From Utricularia gibba (lineage: Eukaryota > Streptophyta > Magnoliopsida > Lamiales > Lentibulariaceae): 21,570 bases of DNA. The stretch lies in assembly GCA_002189035.1 (NCBI GenBank), contig NEEC01000289.1, positions 1 to 21,570 on the forward strand. Direction: 5' to 3'. Shown here one piece after another: positions 1 to 9,930 of the stretch; the first letter of the stretch is position 1; each line of letters starts with the position of its first letter. A program made the position numbers and the translations under genes. The notes below the pieces were generated by a model, which saw nothing but the letters and a program-made list of their open reading frames with translations, ran no database searches and was not told the DNA's origin.

Positions 1-11
1 GTTTAAATTAC

Positions 12-25
12 GATATCACGTGCAC
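12..25. other. Three overlapping palindromes (GATATC-CACGTG-GTGCAC)
   Basis: In 14 bp, GATATC (12-17), CACGTG (17-22) and GTGCAC (20-25) overlap. Almost every unit keeps this cluster; unit 20 (near 5866) lost two bases of it and the diverged half-unit near 13190 lacks it. CACGTG is the core E-box bound by many bHLH proteins in eukaryotes. Binding here is only a possibility, since a 6-bp site in a satellite may mean nothing. Confidence 0.6.
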
Positions 26-83
26 CCCACATGATTTTTTCAACAACTTACTTTATACTTGAGGAGGCGGTCTTGGGGTGCAC
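20..83. repeat. 10-bp inverted repeat, 44-bp spacer, in half A
   Basis: GTGCACCCCA at 20-29 and TGGGGTGCAC at 74-83 are exact reverse complements separated by 44 bp. The pair recurs in most units. Many copies have CCC or GGG in place of four, in one arm or both, so arm length varies. It could form a hairpin in single-stranded DNA or RNA or hold a two-site protein; no function is shown. Confidence 0.6.
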
Positions 84-140
84 CTAGAACGGGACAAAGG
101 TCAGGTTTGGCTTGCGCCGAGAGTTAGTTGTAGCTCGGAA

Positions 141-146
141 AATAAA
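141..146 (+). other. AATAAA hexamer repeated in many units
   Basis: AATAAA lies at 141-146 in unit 1 and at the same place in many units, followed by GT-rich and TTTATTA sequence. This matches the eukaryotic polyadenylation hexamer, so plus-strand transcripts of the array could in principle be cut once per unit. Some units have lost it (AAAAAAG in units 49, 51, 67 and 68). There is no evidence of transcription, and an A/T-rich hexamer can arise by chance. Confidence 0.25.
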
Positions 147-309
147 GTGATGTATTTATTAACGTTCAGTTTTCGGGGGCTGCCTACATGGTTTTTCAAG
201 GAACAGCTTCTCGTTTTGTGGCGGCCAGTCTCGCTGGGAACTTGGTCCTTGACCCGATTATGTATGGCTCATGAGGTCAACCGGATGCAAATCGATTAAA
301 AAAATGATG

Positions 310-464
310 CTTTTGTTTAAATTACGATATCACGTGCACCCACATGATTTTTTCAACAACTTACTTTATACTTGAGGAGGCGGTCTTGGGTGCACCTAGA
401 ACGGGACAAAGGTCAGGTTTGGCTTGCGCCGAGAGTTAGTTGTAGCTCGGAAAATAAAGTGATG
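310..464 (+). repeat. Half-unit A (about 155 bp)
   Basis: This is the first half of the ancestral dimer, taken here as the stretch from just after one TGATG to the end of the next. It aligns imperfectly to half B: TTTAAATTACG against TTTATTAACG, ACATGATTTTTTCAA against ACATGGTTTTTCAAGG, GAGGCGGTCTTGGG against GTGGCGGCCAGTCTCGCTGGG, TGGCT against TGGCT, and AATAAAGTGATG against AAAAAATGATG. The palindrome cluster and the GTGCACCCCA/TGGGGTGCAC inverted repeat occur only in this half. Confidence 0.8.
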
Positions 465-621
465 TATTTATTAACGTTCAGTTTTGGGGGCTGCCTACAT
501 GGTTTTTCAAGGAACAGCTTCTCGTTTTGTGGCGGCCAGTCTCGCTGGGAACTTGGTCCTTGACCCCGATTCTGTATGGCTCATGAGGTCAACCGGATGG
601 AAATCGATTAAAAAAATGATG
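465..621 (+). repeat. Half-unit B (157 bp)
   Basis: This is the second half of the dimer, aligned to half A through anchors 157 bp apart. It contains GGCGGCCAGTCTCGC and the TTGACC/GGTCAA inverted repeat. The two halves are far more different from each other than B copies are from other B copies. The dimer therefore formed long before the present array was amplified, and the ~312-bp dimer is now the unit being homogenised. Confidence 0.8.
555..592. repeat. Nested inverted repeats in half B (GGTC..GACC and TTGACC..GGTCAA)
   Basis: GGTCCTTGACC at 555-565 has a 4-bp stem and 3-bp loop. TTGACC at 560-565 also pairs with GGTCAA at 587-592 across 21 bp. The two foldings exclude each other because they share GACC. 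Most intact units keep both. The arms are short, so this may be chance; it is listed because it is regular across the array. Confidence 0.4.
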
Positions 622-3600
622 CCTTTGTTTTAAATTACGATATCACGTGCACCCACATGATTTTTTCAACAACTTACTTTATACTTGTGGAGGCGGTCTT
701 GGGGTGCACCTAGAACGGGACAAAGGTCAGGTTTGGCTTGCGCGAGAGTTAGTTGTAGCTCGGAAAATAAAGTGATGTATTTATTAACGTTCAGTTTTGG
801 GGGCTGCCTACATGGTTTTTCAAGGAACAGCTTCTCGTTTTGTGGCGGCCAGTCTCGCTGGGAACTTGGTCCTTGACCCCGATTATGTATGCTCATGAGG
901 TCAACGGATGCAAATTGATTAAAAAAATGATGCTTTTTTTAAATTACGATATCACGTGCACCCACATGATTTTTTCAACAACTTACTTTATACTTGAGGA
1001 GGCGGTCTTGGGGTGCACCTAGAACGGGACAAAGGTCAGGTTTGGCTTGCGCCGAGAGTTAGTTGTAGCTCGGAAAATAAAGTGATGTATTTATTAACGT
1101 TCAGTTTTCGGGGCTGCCTACATGGTTTTTCAAGGAACAGCTTCTCGTTTTGTGGCGGCAGTCTCGCTGGGAACTTGGTCCTTGACCCCGATTGTATGGC
1201 TCATCAACCGGATGGAAATTGATTAAAGAAAATGATGCCTTTTTTAAATTACGATATCACGTGCACCCCATGATTTTTTCAACAACTTACTTTATACTTG
1301 AGGAGGGGTCTTGGGGTGCACCTAGAACGGGACAAAGGTCAGGTTTGGCTTGCGCGAGAGTTAGTTGTAGCTCGGAAAATAAAGTGATGTATTTATTAAC
1401 GTTCAGTTTTGGGGGCTGCCTACATGGTTTTTCAAGGAACAGCTTCTTTTTGTGGCGGCCAGTCTCGCTGGGAACTTGGTCCTTGACCCATTCTGTATGG
1501 CTATGAGGTCAACCGGATGCAAATTGATTAAAAAAAATGATGCGTTTAAATTACGATATCACGTGCACCCCACATGATTTTTTCAACAACTTACTTTATA
1601 CTTGAGGAGGCGGTCTTGGGGTGCACCTAGAACGGGACAAAGGTCAGGTTGGCTTGCGCCGAGAGTTAGTTGTAGCTCGGAAATAAAGTGATGTATTTAT
1701 TAACGTTCAGTTTTTGGGGCTGCCTACATGGTTTTTCAAGGAACAGCTTCTCGTTTTGTGGCGGCCAGTCTCGCTGGGAACTTGGTCCTTGACCCGATTC
1801 TGTATGGCTCATGAGGTCAACCGGATGCAAATCATTAAAAAAATGATGCTTTGTTTAAATTACGATATCACGTGCACCCCATGATTTTTTAACAACTTAC
1901 TTTATACTTGGAGGCGGTCTTGGGTGCACCTAGAACGGGACAAAGGTCAGGTTTGGCTTGCGCCGAGAGTTAGTTGTAGCTCGGAAAATAAAGTGATGTA
2001 TTTATTAACGTTCAGTTTTGGGGGCTGCCTACATGGTTTTTCAAGGAACAGCTTCTCGTTTTGTGGCGGCCAGTCTCGCTGGGAACTTGGTCCTTGACCC
2101 CGATTTGTATGCTCATGAGGTCAACCGGATGCAAATGATTAAAAAAAATGATGCAAATTACGATATCACGTGCACCCCACATGATTTTTTCAACAACTTA
2201 CTTTATACTTGAGGAGGCGGTCTTGGGGTGCACCTAGAACGGGACAAAGGTCAGGTTTGGCTTGCGCCGAGAGTTAGTTGTAGCTCGGAAAATAAAGTGA
2301 TGTATTTATTAACGTTCAGTTTTCGGGGGCTGCCTACATGGTTTTTCAAGGAACAGCTTCTCGTTTTGTGGCGGCCAGTCTCGCTGGGAACTTGGTCCTT
2401 GACCCCGATTATGTATGGCTCATGAGGTCAACCGGATGCAAATCGATTAAAGATGTTTAAATTACGATATCACGTGCACCCCACATGATTTTTTCAACAA
2501 CTTACTTTATACTTGAGGAGGCGGTCTTGGGGTGCACCTAGAACGGGACAAAGGTCAGGTTTGGCTTGCGCCGAGAGTTAGTTGTAGCTCGGAAATAAAG
2601 TGATGTATTTATTAACGTTCAGTTTTGGGGGCTGCTACATGGTTTTTCAAGGAACAGCTTCTCGTTTTGTGGCGGCCAGTCTCGCTGGGAACTTGGTCCT
2701 TGACCCCGATTATGTATGGCTCATGAGGTCAACCGGATGCAAATTGATTAAAAAAAATGATGCCTTTGTTTAAATTACGATATCACGTGCACCCCACATG
2801 ATTTTTTCAACAACTTACTTTATACTTGAGGAGGCGGTCTTGGGTGCACCTAGAACGGGACAAAGGTCAGGTTTGGCTTGCGCCGAGAGTTAGTTGTAGC
2901 TCGGAAAATAAAGTGATGTATTTATTAACGTTCAGTTTTGGGGGCTGCCTACATGGTTTTTCAAGGAACAGCTTCTCGTTTTGTGGCGGCCAGTCTCGCT
3001 GGGAACTTGGTCCTTGACCCCGATTCTGTATGCTCATGAGGTCAACCGGATGCAAATTGATTAAAAAATGATGCCTTTTTAAATTACGATATCACGTGCA
3101 CCCACATGATTTTTTCAACAACTTACTTTATACTTGGGAGGCGGTCTTGGGTGCACCTAGAACGGGACAAAGGTCAGGTTTGGCTTGCGCCGAGAGTTAG
3201 TTGTAGCTCGGAAAATAAAGTGATGTATTTATTAACGTTCAGTTTTTGGGGGCTGCCTACATGGTTTTTCAAGGAACAGCTTCTCGTTTTGTGGCGGCCA
3301 GTCTCGCTGGGAACTTGGTCCTTGACCCCGATTCTGTATGGCTCATGAGGTCAACCGGATGCAAATCGATTAAAAAATGATGCCTTTCTTTAAATTACGA
3401 TATCACGTGCACCCCACATGATTTTTTCAACAACTTTATACTTGAGGAGGCGGTCTTGGGTGCACCTGAACGGGACAAAGGTCAGGTTTGGCTTGCGCCG
3501 AGAGTTAGTTGTAGCCGGAAAATAAAGTGATGTATTTATTAACGTTCAGTTTTCGGGGCTGCCTACATGGTTTTTCAAGGAACAGCTTCTCGTTTTGTGG

Positions 3601-6462
3601 CGGCCAGTCTCGCTGGGAACTTGGTCCTTGACCCGATTCTGTATGGCTCATGAGGTCAACCGGATGGATTAAAAAAATGATGCCTTTTTTAAATTACGAT
3701 ATCACGTGCACCCACATGATTTTTTCAACAACTTACTTTTACTTGAGGAGGCGGTCTTGGGTGCACCTAGAACGGGACAAAGGTCAGGTTTGGCTTGCGC
3801 CGAGAGTTAGTTGTAGCTCGGAAATAAAGTGATGTATTTATTAACGTTCAGTTTTTTGGGGGGCTGCCTACATGGTTTTTCAAGAAACAGCTTCTCGTTT
3901 TGTGGCGGCCAGTCTCGCTGGAACTTGGTCCTTGACCCCGATTGTATTGCTCATGAGGTCAACCGGATGCAAATCGATTAAAAAAATGATGCCTTTGTTT
4001 AAATTACGATATCACGTGCACCCCACATGATTTTTCAACAACTTACTTTATACTTGAGGAGGCGGTCTTGGGGTGCACCTAGAACGGGACAAAGGTCAGG
4101 TTTGGCTTGCGCCGAGAGTTAGTTGTAGCTCGGAAATAAAGTGATGTATTTATTAACGTTCAGTTTTCGGGGGCTGCCTACATGGTTTTTCAAGGAACAG
4201 CTTCTCGTTTGTGGCGGCCAGTCTCGCTGGGAACTTGGTCCTTGACCCCGATTATGTATGGCTCATGAGGTCAACCGGATGCAAATTGATTAAAAAAAAT
4301 GATGCTTTTTGTTTAAATTACGATATCACGTGCACCCCACATGATTTTTTCAACAACTTACTTTATACTTGAGGAGGCGGTCTTGGGGTGCACCTAGAAC
4401 GGGACAAAGGTCAGGTTTGGCTTGCGCCGAGAGTTAGTTGTAGCTCGGAAATAAAGTGATGTATTTATTAACGTTCAGTTTTGGGGGCTGCCTACATGGT
4501 TTTTCAAGGAACAGCTTCTCGTTTTGTGGCGGCCAGTCTCGCTGGGAACTTGGTCCTTGACCCCGATTCTGTATGGCTCATGAGGTCAACCGGATGCAAA
4601 TCGATTAAAAAAATGATGCCTTTTTAAATTACGATATCACGTGCACCCCACATGATTTTTTCAACAACTTACTTTATACTTGTCTTGGGGTGCACCTGAA
4701 CGGGACAAAGGTCAGGTTTGGCTTGCGCCGAGAGTTAGTTGTAGCTCGGAAATAAAGTGATGTATTTATTAACGTTCAGTTTTGGGGGCTGCCTACATGG
4801 TTTTTCAAGGAACAGCTTCTCGTTTTGTGGCGGCCAGTCTCGCTGGGAACTTGGTCCTTGACCCCGATTCTGTATGGCTCATGAGGTCAACCGGATGCAA
4901 ATCGATTAAAAAAATGATGCCTTTTTTAAATTACGATATCACGTGCACCCCACATGATTTTTTCAACAACTTACTTTATACTTGAGGAGGCGGTCTTGGG
5001 GTGCACCTAGAACGGGACAAAGGTCAGGTTTGGCTTGCGCCGAGAGTTAGTTGTAGCTCGGAAATAAAGTGATGTATTTATTAACGTTCAGTTTTGGGGG
5101 CTGCCTACATGGTTTTTCAAGAACAGCTTCTCGTTTTGTGGCGGCCAGTCTCGCTGGGAACTTGGTCCTTGACCCCGATTATGTATGCTCATGAGGTCAA
5201 CCGGATGCAAATCGATTAAAAAATGATGCCTTTGTTTAAATTACGATATCACGTGCACCCCACATGATTTTTCAACAACTTACTTTATACTTGAGGAGGC
5301 GGTCTTTGGGTGCACCTAGAACGGGACAAAGGTCAGGTTTGGCTTGCGCCGAGAGTTAGTTGTAGCTCGGCAAATAAAGTGATGTATTTATTAACGTTCA
5401 GTTTTGGGGGCTGCCTACATGGTTTTTCAAGGAAACAGCTTCTCGTTTTGTGGCGGCCAGTCTCGCTGGAACTTGGTCCTTGACCCCGATTTGTATGGCT
5501 CATGAGGTCAACCGGATGCAAATCGATTAAAAAAATGATGCTTTCTTTAAATTACGATATCACGTGCACCCCACATGATTTTTTCAACAACTTACTTTAT
5601 ACTTGAGGAGGCGGTCTTGGGTGCACCTAGAACGGGACAAAGTCAGGTTTGGCTTGCGCCGAGAGTTAGTTGTAGCTCGGAAAATAAAGTGATGTATTTA
5701 TTAACGTTCAGTTTTCGGGGGCTGCCTACATGGTTTTTCAAGGAACAGCTTCTCGTTTTGTGGCGGCCAGTCTCGCTGGGAACTTGGTCCTGACCCCGAT
5801 TATGTATGGCTCATGAGGTCAACCGGATGCAAATTGATTAAAAAATGATGCGTTTAAATTACGATATCGTGCACCCCACATGATTTTTTCAACAACTTAC
5901 TTTATACTTGAGGAGGCGGTCTTGGGTGCACTAGAACGGGACAAAGGTCAGGTTTGGCTTGCGCCGAGAGTTAGTTGTAGCTCGGAAATAAAGTGATGTA
6001 TTTATTAACGTTCAGTTTTGGGGGCTGCCTACATGGTTTTTCAAGGAACAGCTTCTCGTTTTGTGGCGGCCAGTCTCGCTGGGAACTTGGTCCTTGACCC
6101 CGATTCTGTATGGCTCATGAGGTCAACCGGATGCAAATCGATTAAAAAAATGATGCCTTTGTTTAAATTACGATATCACGTGCACCCACATGATTTTTCA
6201 ACAACTTACTTTATACTTGAGGAGGCGGTCTTGGGTGCACCTGAACGGGACAAAGGTCAGGTTTGGCTTGCGCCGAGAGTTAGTTAGCTCGGAAATAAAG
6301 TGATGTATTTATTAACGTTCAGTTTTGGGGGCTGCCTACATGGTTTTTCAAGGAACAGCTTCTCGTTTTGTGGCGGCCAGTCTCGCTGGGAACTTGGTCC
6401 TTGACCCCATTATTATGCTCATGAGGTCAACCGGATGCAAATGATTAAAAAAATGATGCTTT

Positions 6463-6815
6463 GTTTAAATTACGATATCACGTGCACCCCACATGATTTT
6501 CAACAACTTACTTTATACTTGAGGAGGCGGTCTTGGGGTGCACCTAAACGGGACAAAGGTCAGGTTTGGCTTGCGCCGAGAGTTAGTTGTAGCTCGGAAA
6601 TAAAGTGATGTATTTATTAACGTTCAGTTTTTGGGGGCTGCCTACATGGTTTTTCAAGAACAGCTTCTCGTTTAACGGCGGCCATGGGGGCTGCTGGGAA
6701 CTTCAACCCTTCGATTTGTGGCGGCCAGTCTCGCTGGGAACTTGGTCCTTGACCCCGATTCTGTATGGCTCATGAGGTCAACCGGATGCAAATCGATTAA
6801 AAAAATGATGCCTTT
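6463..6815 (+). repeat. Unit 22, expanded to 353 bp by a local duplication
   Basis: About 41 extra bases lie at 6674-6714, after CTCGTTT. They start with GGCGGCCA and contain CTGCTGGGAACTT, so they are an altered copy of the segment that follows (GGCGGCCAGTCTCGCTGGGAACTT without the middle). The rest of the unit is normal. Confidence 0.8.
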
Positions 6816-7128
6816 GTTTAAATTACGATATCACGTGCACCCCACATGATTTTTTCAACAACTTACTTTATACTTGAGGAGGCGGTCTTGGGTGCACCTA
6901 GAACGGGACAAAGGTCAGGTTTGGCTTGCGCCGAGAGTTAGTTGTAGCTCGGCAAATAAAGTGATGTATTTATTAACGTTCAGTTTTGGGGGCTGCCTAC
7001 ATGGTTTTTCAAGGAACAGCTTCTCGTTTTGTGGCGGCCAGTCTCGCTGGGAACTTGGTCCTTGACCCCGATTCTGTATGGCTCATGAGGTCAACCGGAT
7101 GCAAATCGATTAAAAAAATGATGCCTTT

Positions 7129-7358
7129 GTTTAAATTACGATATCACGTGCACCCCACATGATTTTTTCAACAACTTACTTTATACTTGAGGAGGCGGTC
7201 TTGGGGTGCACCTAGAACGGGACAAAGGTCAGGTTTGGCTTGCGCCGAGAGTTAGTTGTAGCTCGGAAAATAAAGTGATGTATTTATTAACATGTTCAAG
7301 TTTTGGGGGCTGCCTTTACATGAGGTCAACCGGATTCGATTAAAAAAATGATGCCTTT
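7129..7358 (+). repeat. Unit 24, 230 bp, internal deletion in half B
   Basis: The unit is normal up to CTGCCT and then jumps to CATGAGGTCAACC at 7319, losing about 80 bp of half B. CATG is present at both sides of the lost segment in a normal unit (ACATGG and TCATGAGG), so the join sits on a 4-bp microhomology. Small extra bases occur near 7290 (ACATGTTCAAG instead of ACGTTCAG). Confidence 0.85.
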
Positions 7359-7665
7359 GTTTAAATTACGATATCACGTGCACCCACATGATTTTTCAAC
7401 AACTTACTTTATACTTGAGGAGGCGGTCTTGGGTGCACCTAGAACGGGACAAAGGTCAGGTTTGGCTTGCGCGAGAGTTAGTTGTAGCTCGGAAATAAAG
7501 TGATGTATTTATTAACGTTCAGTTTTGGGGGCTGCCTACATGGTTTTTCAAGGAACAGCTTTCGTTTTGTGGCGGCCAGTCTCGCTGGGAACTTGGTCCT
7601 TGACCCCGATTCTGTATGGCTCATGAGGTCAACCGGATGAAATCGATTAAAAAAATGATGCCTTT

Positions 7666-7934
7666 GATATCACGTGCACCCCATGATTTTTTCAACAACT
7701 TACTTTATACTTGAGGAGGCGGTCTTGGGTGCACCTCGGGACAAAGGTCAGGTTTGGCTTGCGCCGAGAGTTAGTTGTAGCTCGGAAAATAAAGTGATGT
7801 ATTTATTAACGTTCAGTTTGGGGGCTGCCTACATGGTTTTTCAAGGAACAGCTTCTCGTTTGTGGCGGCCAGTCTCGCTGGAACTTGGTCCCCCCGATCT
7901 CATGAGGTCAACCGGATGCAAATTGATTACTTTT
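7666..7934 (+). repeat. Unit 26, 269 bp, several small deletions
   Basis: The unit starts at GATATC because the GTTTAAATTAC start is missing. Bases are also lost after CACCT (near 7737), around the TTGACC segment (near 7890) and at the A-tract and TGATG end (near 7929). The losses are scattered rather than one clean deletion. Confidence 0.8.
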
Positions 7935-8242
7935 TTTAAATTACGATATCACGTGCACCCCACATGATTTTTTCAACAACTTACTTTATACTTGAGGAGG
8001 CGGTCTTGGGGTGCACCTAGAACGGGACAAAGGTCAGGTTTGGCTTGCGCCGAGAGTTAGTTGTAGCTCGGCAAATAAAGTGATGTATTTATTAACGTTC
8101 AGTTTTGGGGGCTGCCTACATGGTTTTTCAAGGAACAGCTTCTCGTTTTGTGGCGGCCAGTCTCGCTGGGAACTTGGTCCTTGACCCCGATTCTGTATGG
8201 CTCATGAGGTCAACCGGATGCAAATCGATTAAAAAAATGATG

Positions 8243-8506
8243 AAATTACGATATCACGTGCACCCCACATGATTTTTTAACAACTTACTTTATACTTGAG
8301 GAGGCGGTCTTGGGGTGCACCTAGAACGGGACAAAGGTCAGGTTTGGCTTGCGCCGAGAGTTAGTTGTAGCTCGATAAAGTGATGTATTTATTAACGTTC
8401 ACTGCCTACATGGTTTTTCACAGCTTCTCAGTCTCGCTGGGAACTTGGTCCTTGACCCCGATTTGTATGCTCATGAGGTCAACCGGATTATTAAAAAAAT
8501 GATGCC
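8243..8506 (+). repeat. Unit 28, 264 bp, deletions in both halves
   Basis: The segment AGTTTTGGGGG is missing, giving GTTCACTGCC near 8397. The AAGGAA and TTTTGTGGCGGC segments are lost around 8420-8430, and CTCGGAAAATAAAG is reduced to CTCGATAAAG near 8372. The GTTCACTGCC join also occurs in unit 35. Confidence 0.8.
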
Positions 8507-9439
8507 TTTAAATTACGATATCACGTGCACCCCACATGATTTTTTCAACAACTTACTTTATACTTGAGGAGGCGGTCTTGGGGTGCACCTAGAACGGGAC
8601 AAAGGTCAGGTTTGGCTTGCGCCGAGAGTTAGTTGTAGCTCGGAAAATAAAGTGATGTATTTATTAACGTTCAGTTTTGGGGGCTGCCTACATGGTTTTT
8701 CAAGGAACAGCTTCTCGTTTTGTGGCGGCCAGTCTCGCTGGGAACTTGGTCCTTGACCCCGATTATGTATGCTCATGAGGTCAACCGGATGCAAATCGAT
8801 TAAAAAAATGATGCCTTTGTTTAAATTACGATATCACGTGCACCCACATGATTTTTTCAACAACTTACTTTATACTTGAGGAGGCGGTCTTGGGGTGCAC
8901 CTAGAACGGGACAAAGGTCAGGTTTGGCTTGCGCCGAGAGTTAGTTGTAGCTCGGAAAATAAAGTGATGTATTTATTAACGTTCAGTTTTGGGGGCTGCC
9001 TACATGGTTTTTCAAGGAACAGCTTCTCGTTTTGTGGCGGCCAGTCTCGCTGGAAACTTGGTCCTTGACCCCGATTCTGTATGCTCATGAGGTCAACCGG
9101 ATGCAAATCGATTAAAAAAATGATGCCTTTGTTTAAATTACGATATCACGTGCACCCCACATGATTTTTTCAACAACTTACTTTATACTTGAGGAGGCGG
9201 TCTTGGGGTGCACCTAGAACGGGACAAAGGTCAGGTTTGGCTTGCGCCGAGAGTTAGTTGTAGCTCGGAAAATAAAGTGATGTATTTATTAACGTTCAGT
9301 TTTTGGGGGCTGCCTACATGGTTTTTCAAGGAACAGCTTCTCGTTTTGTGGCGGCCAGTCTCGCTGGGAACTTGGTCCTTGACCCCGATTCTGTATGCTC
9401 ATGAGGTCAACCGGATGCAAATTGATTAATGATGCCTTT
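8507..9439 (+). repeat. Units 29-31, regular copies inside the centre
   Basis: Three consecutive units of 312, 312 and 309 bp are close to consensus. They show that the disturbed centre is not uniformly bad and that rearranged pieces are interspersed with good copies. Confidence 0.95.
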
Positions 9440-9930
9440 GTTTAAATTACGATATCACGTGCACCCACATGATTTTTTCAACAACTTACTTTATACTTGA
9501 GGAGGCGGTCTTGGGTGCACCTAGAACGGGACAAAGGTCAGGTTTGGCTTGCGCCGAGAGTTAGTTGTAGCTCGGAAATAAAGTGATGTATTTATTAACG
9601 TTCAGTTTTTTAAATTAATATCACAACTGCACCCGTTTTGGAGGAGCGGTCTTGGGGTGCACCTAGAACGGGACAAAGGTCAGGTTTGGCTTGCGCCAAC
9701 GTTGGTCCTTGGCTTGAAATATTAGTCATGAGGTCAACCGGATGCAAATCGATTAAAAAAATGATGCAACGTTCAGTTTTGATAGTGGTTTTTCACTCCA
9801 GTACATGGTTTTTCAAGGAACAGCTTCTCGTTTTGTGGCGGCCAGTCTCGCTGGGAACTTGGTCCTTGACCCCGATTATGTATGCTCATGAGGTCAACCG
9901 GATGCAAATCGATTAAAAAATGATGCCTTT
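9440..9930 (+). repeat. 491-bp composite of about three half-units with A/B switches
   Basis: The first piece (9440-9606) is half A plus the start of B. At about 9607 the start of B runs into a damaged half-A start (TTTAAATTAATATCAC), continues as half A to GCGCC at 9697, then returns to B sequence (TTGGTCCTTG, then CATGAGGTCAACC) and ends in TGATG at 9766. What follows is not a half-A start but AACGTTCAGTTTTG, which belongs after the TGATG of half A, so B is followed by B (9767-9930). The total is close to three half-units, an odd number. The second B copy has extra bases near 9782-9803, including a partial repeat of GGTTTTTCA. Confidence 0.75.

Larger units (their letters stand above)
315..626 (+). 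repeat. Representative full satellite unit (unit 2, 312 bp)
   Basis: This is a good type copy. In order it holds a T/A-rich start, the palindrome cluster, a poly-T tract after ACATGA, a G-rich stretch ending in GGGTGCACC, a purine-rich middle, GCGCCGAG, AATAAAGTGATG, GTTCAGTTTTGGGGG, ACATGGTTTTTCAAGG, GGCGGCCAGTCTCGC, the TTGACC/GGTCAA inverted repeat, and ATTAAAAAAATGATGCC at the end. The length of 312 is divisible by three, but every frame meets stops, so this has no coding meaning. Unit 1, counted by hand, has 60 C, 80 G and 15 CpG in 314 bp, so CpG is close to its expected frequency. Confidence 0.95.
1..6462 (+). repeat. Left regular block, units 1-21
   Basis: These 21 consecutive units are 300-314 bp long with no large rearrangement. 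Most differences are one-base changes in homopolymers. Larger losses are few, for example about 9 bp (the AGGAGGCGG segment) missing near 4682 in unit 16, and the end of unit 8 shortened near 2450. The block holds most copies of the TTTCGGGG variant (units 1, 4, 8, 12, 14 and 19). No gene or other element is visible. Confidence 0.95.

Noticed and set aside
74-100. CENP-B box in the AGAACGGGAC region
   Set aside because: The CGGG core is present but the required upstream A and TTCG are not at the right spacing. The reverse strand around GACCCCGATT also fails.
101-145. tRNA-derived or SINE-like origin with Pol III A and B boxes
   Set aside because: No GGTTCRANTCC-like B box is seen, no convincing A box is at the right distance upstream, and no tRNA-like fold was apparent.
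148-165. Yeast-type replication origin core in the TGTATTTATTAACG stretch
   Set aside because: It fails the 11-bp consensus at key positions on both strands, and the host is unknown.
160-180. G-quadruplex from the GGGGG, GGGG and GGG runs
   Set aside because: The runs are too far apart. No stretch of about 30-40 bp holds four runs of three or more G.
78-299. Repeated 60-73 residue open frames starting MHLERDKGQVW in many units
   Set aside because: They recur only because the DNA recurs. The frame is broken at different places by indels from unit to unit and ends at stops within each unit. Nothing suggests selection on protein, and the protein resembles no family I recognise.
1192-1506. Open frames of 104-113 residues (also at 9960-10301 and 18249-18563) spanning a whole unit
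   Set aside because: A unit length near 312, divisible by three, lets some frames run across unit borders. The three products use different mixtures of the same shifted frames, so there is no conserved protein.
9600-9800. Insertion of a foreign mobile element in the scrambled block
   Set aside because: Nearly all pieces align to satellite half A or half B. No terminal repeats, target-site duplications or transposase-like frame are visible.
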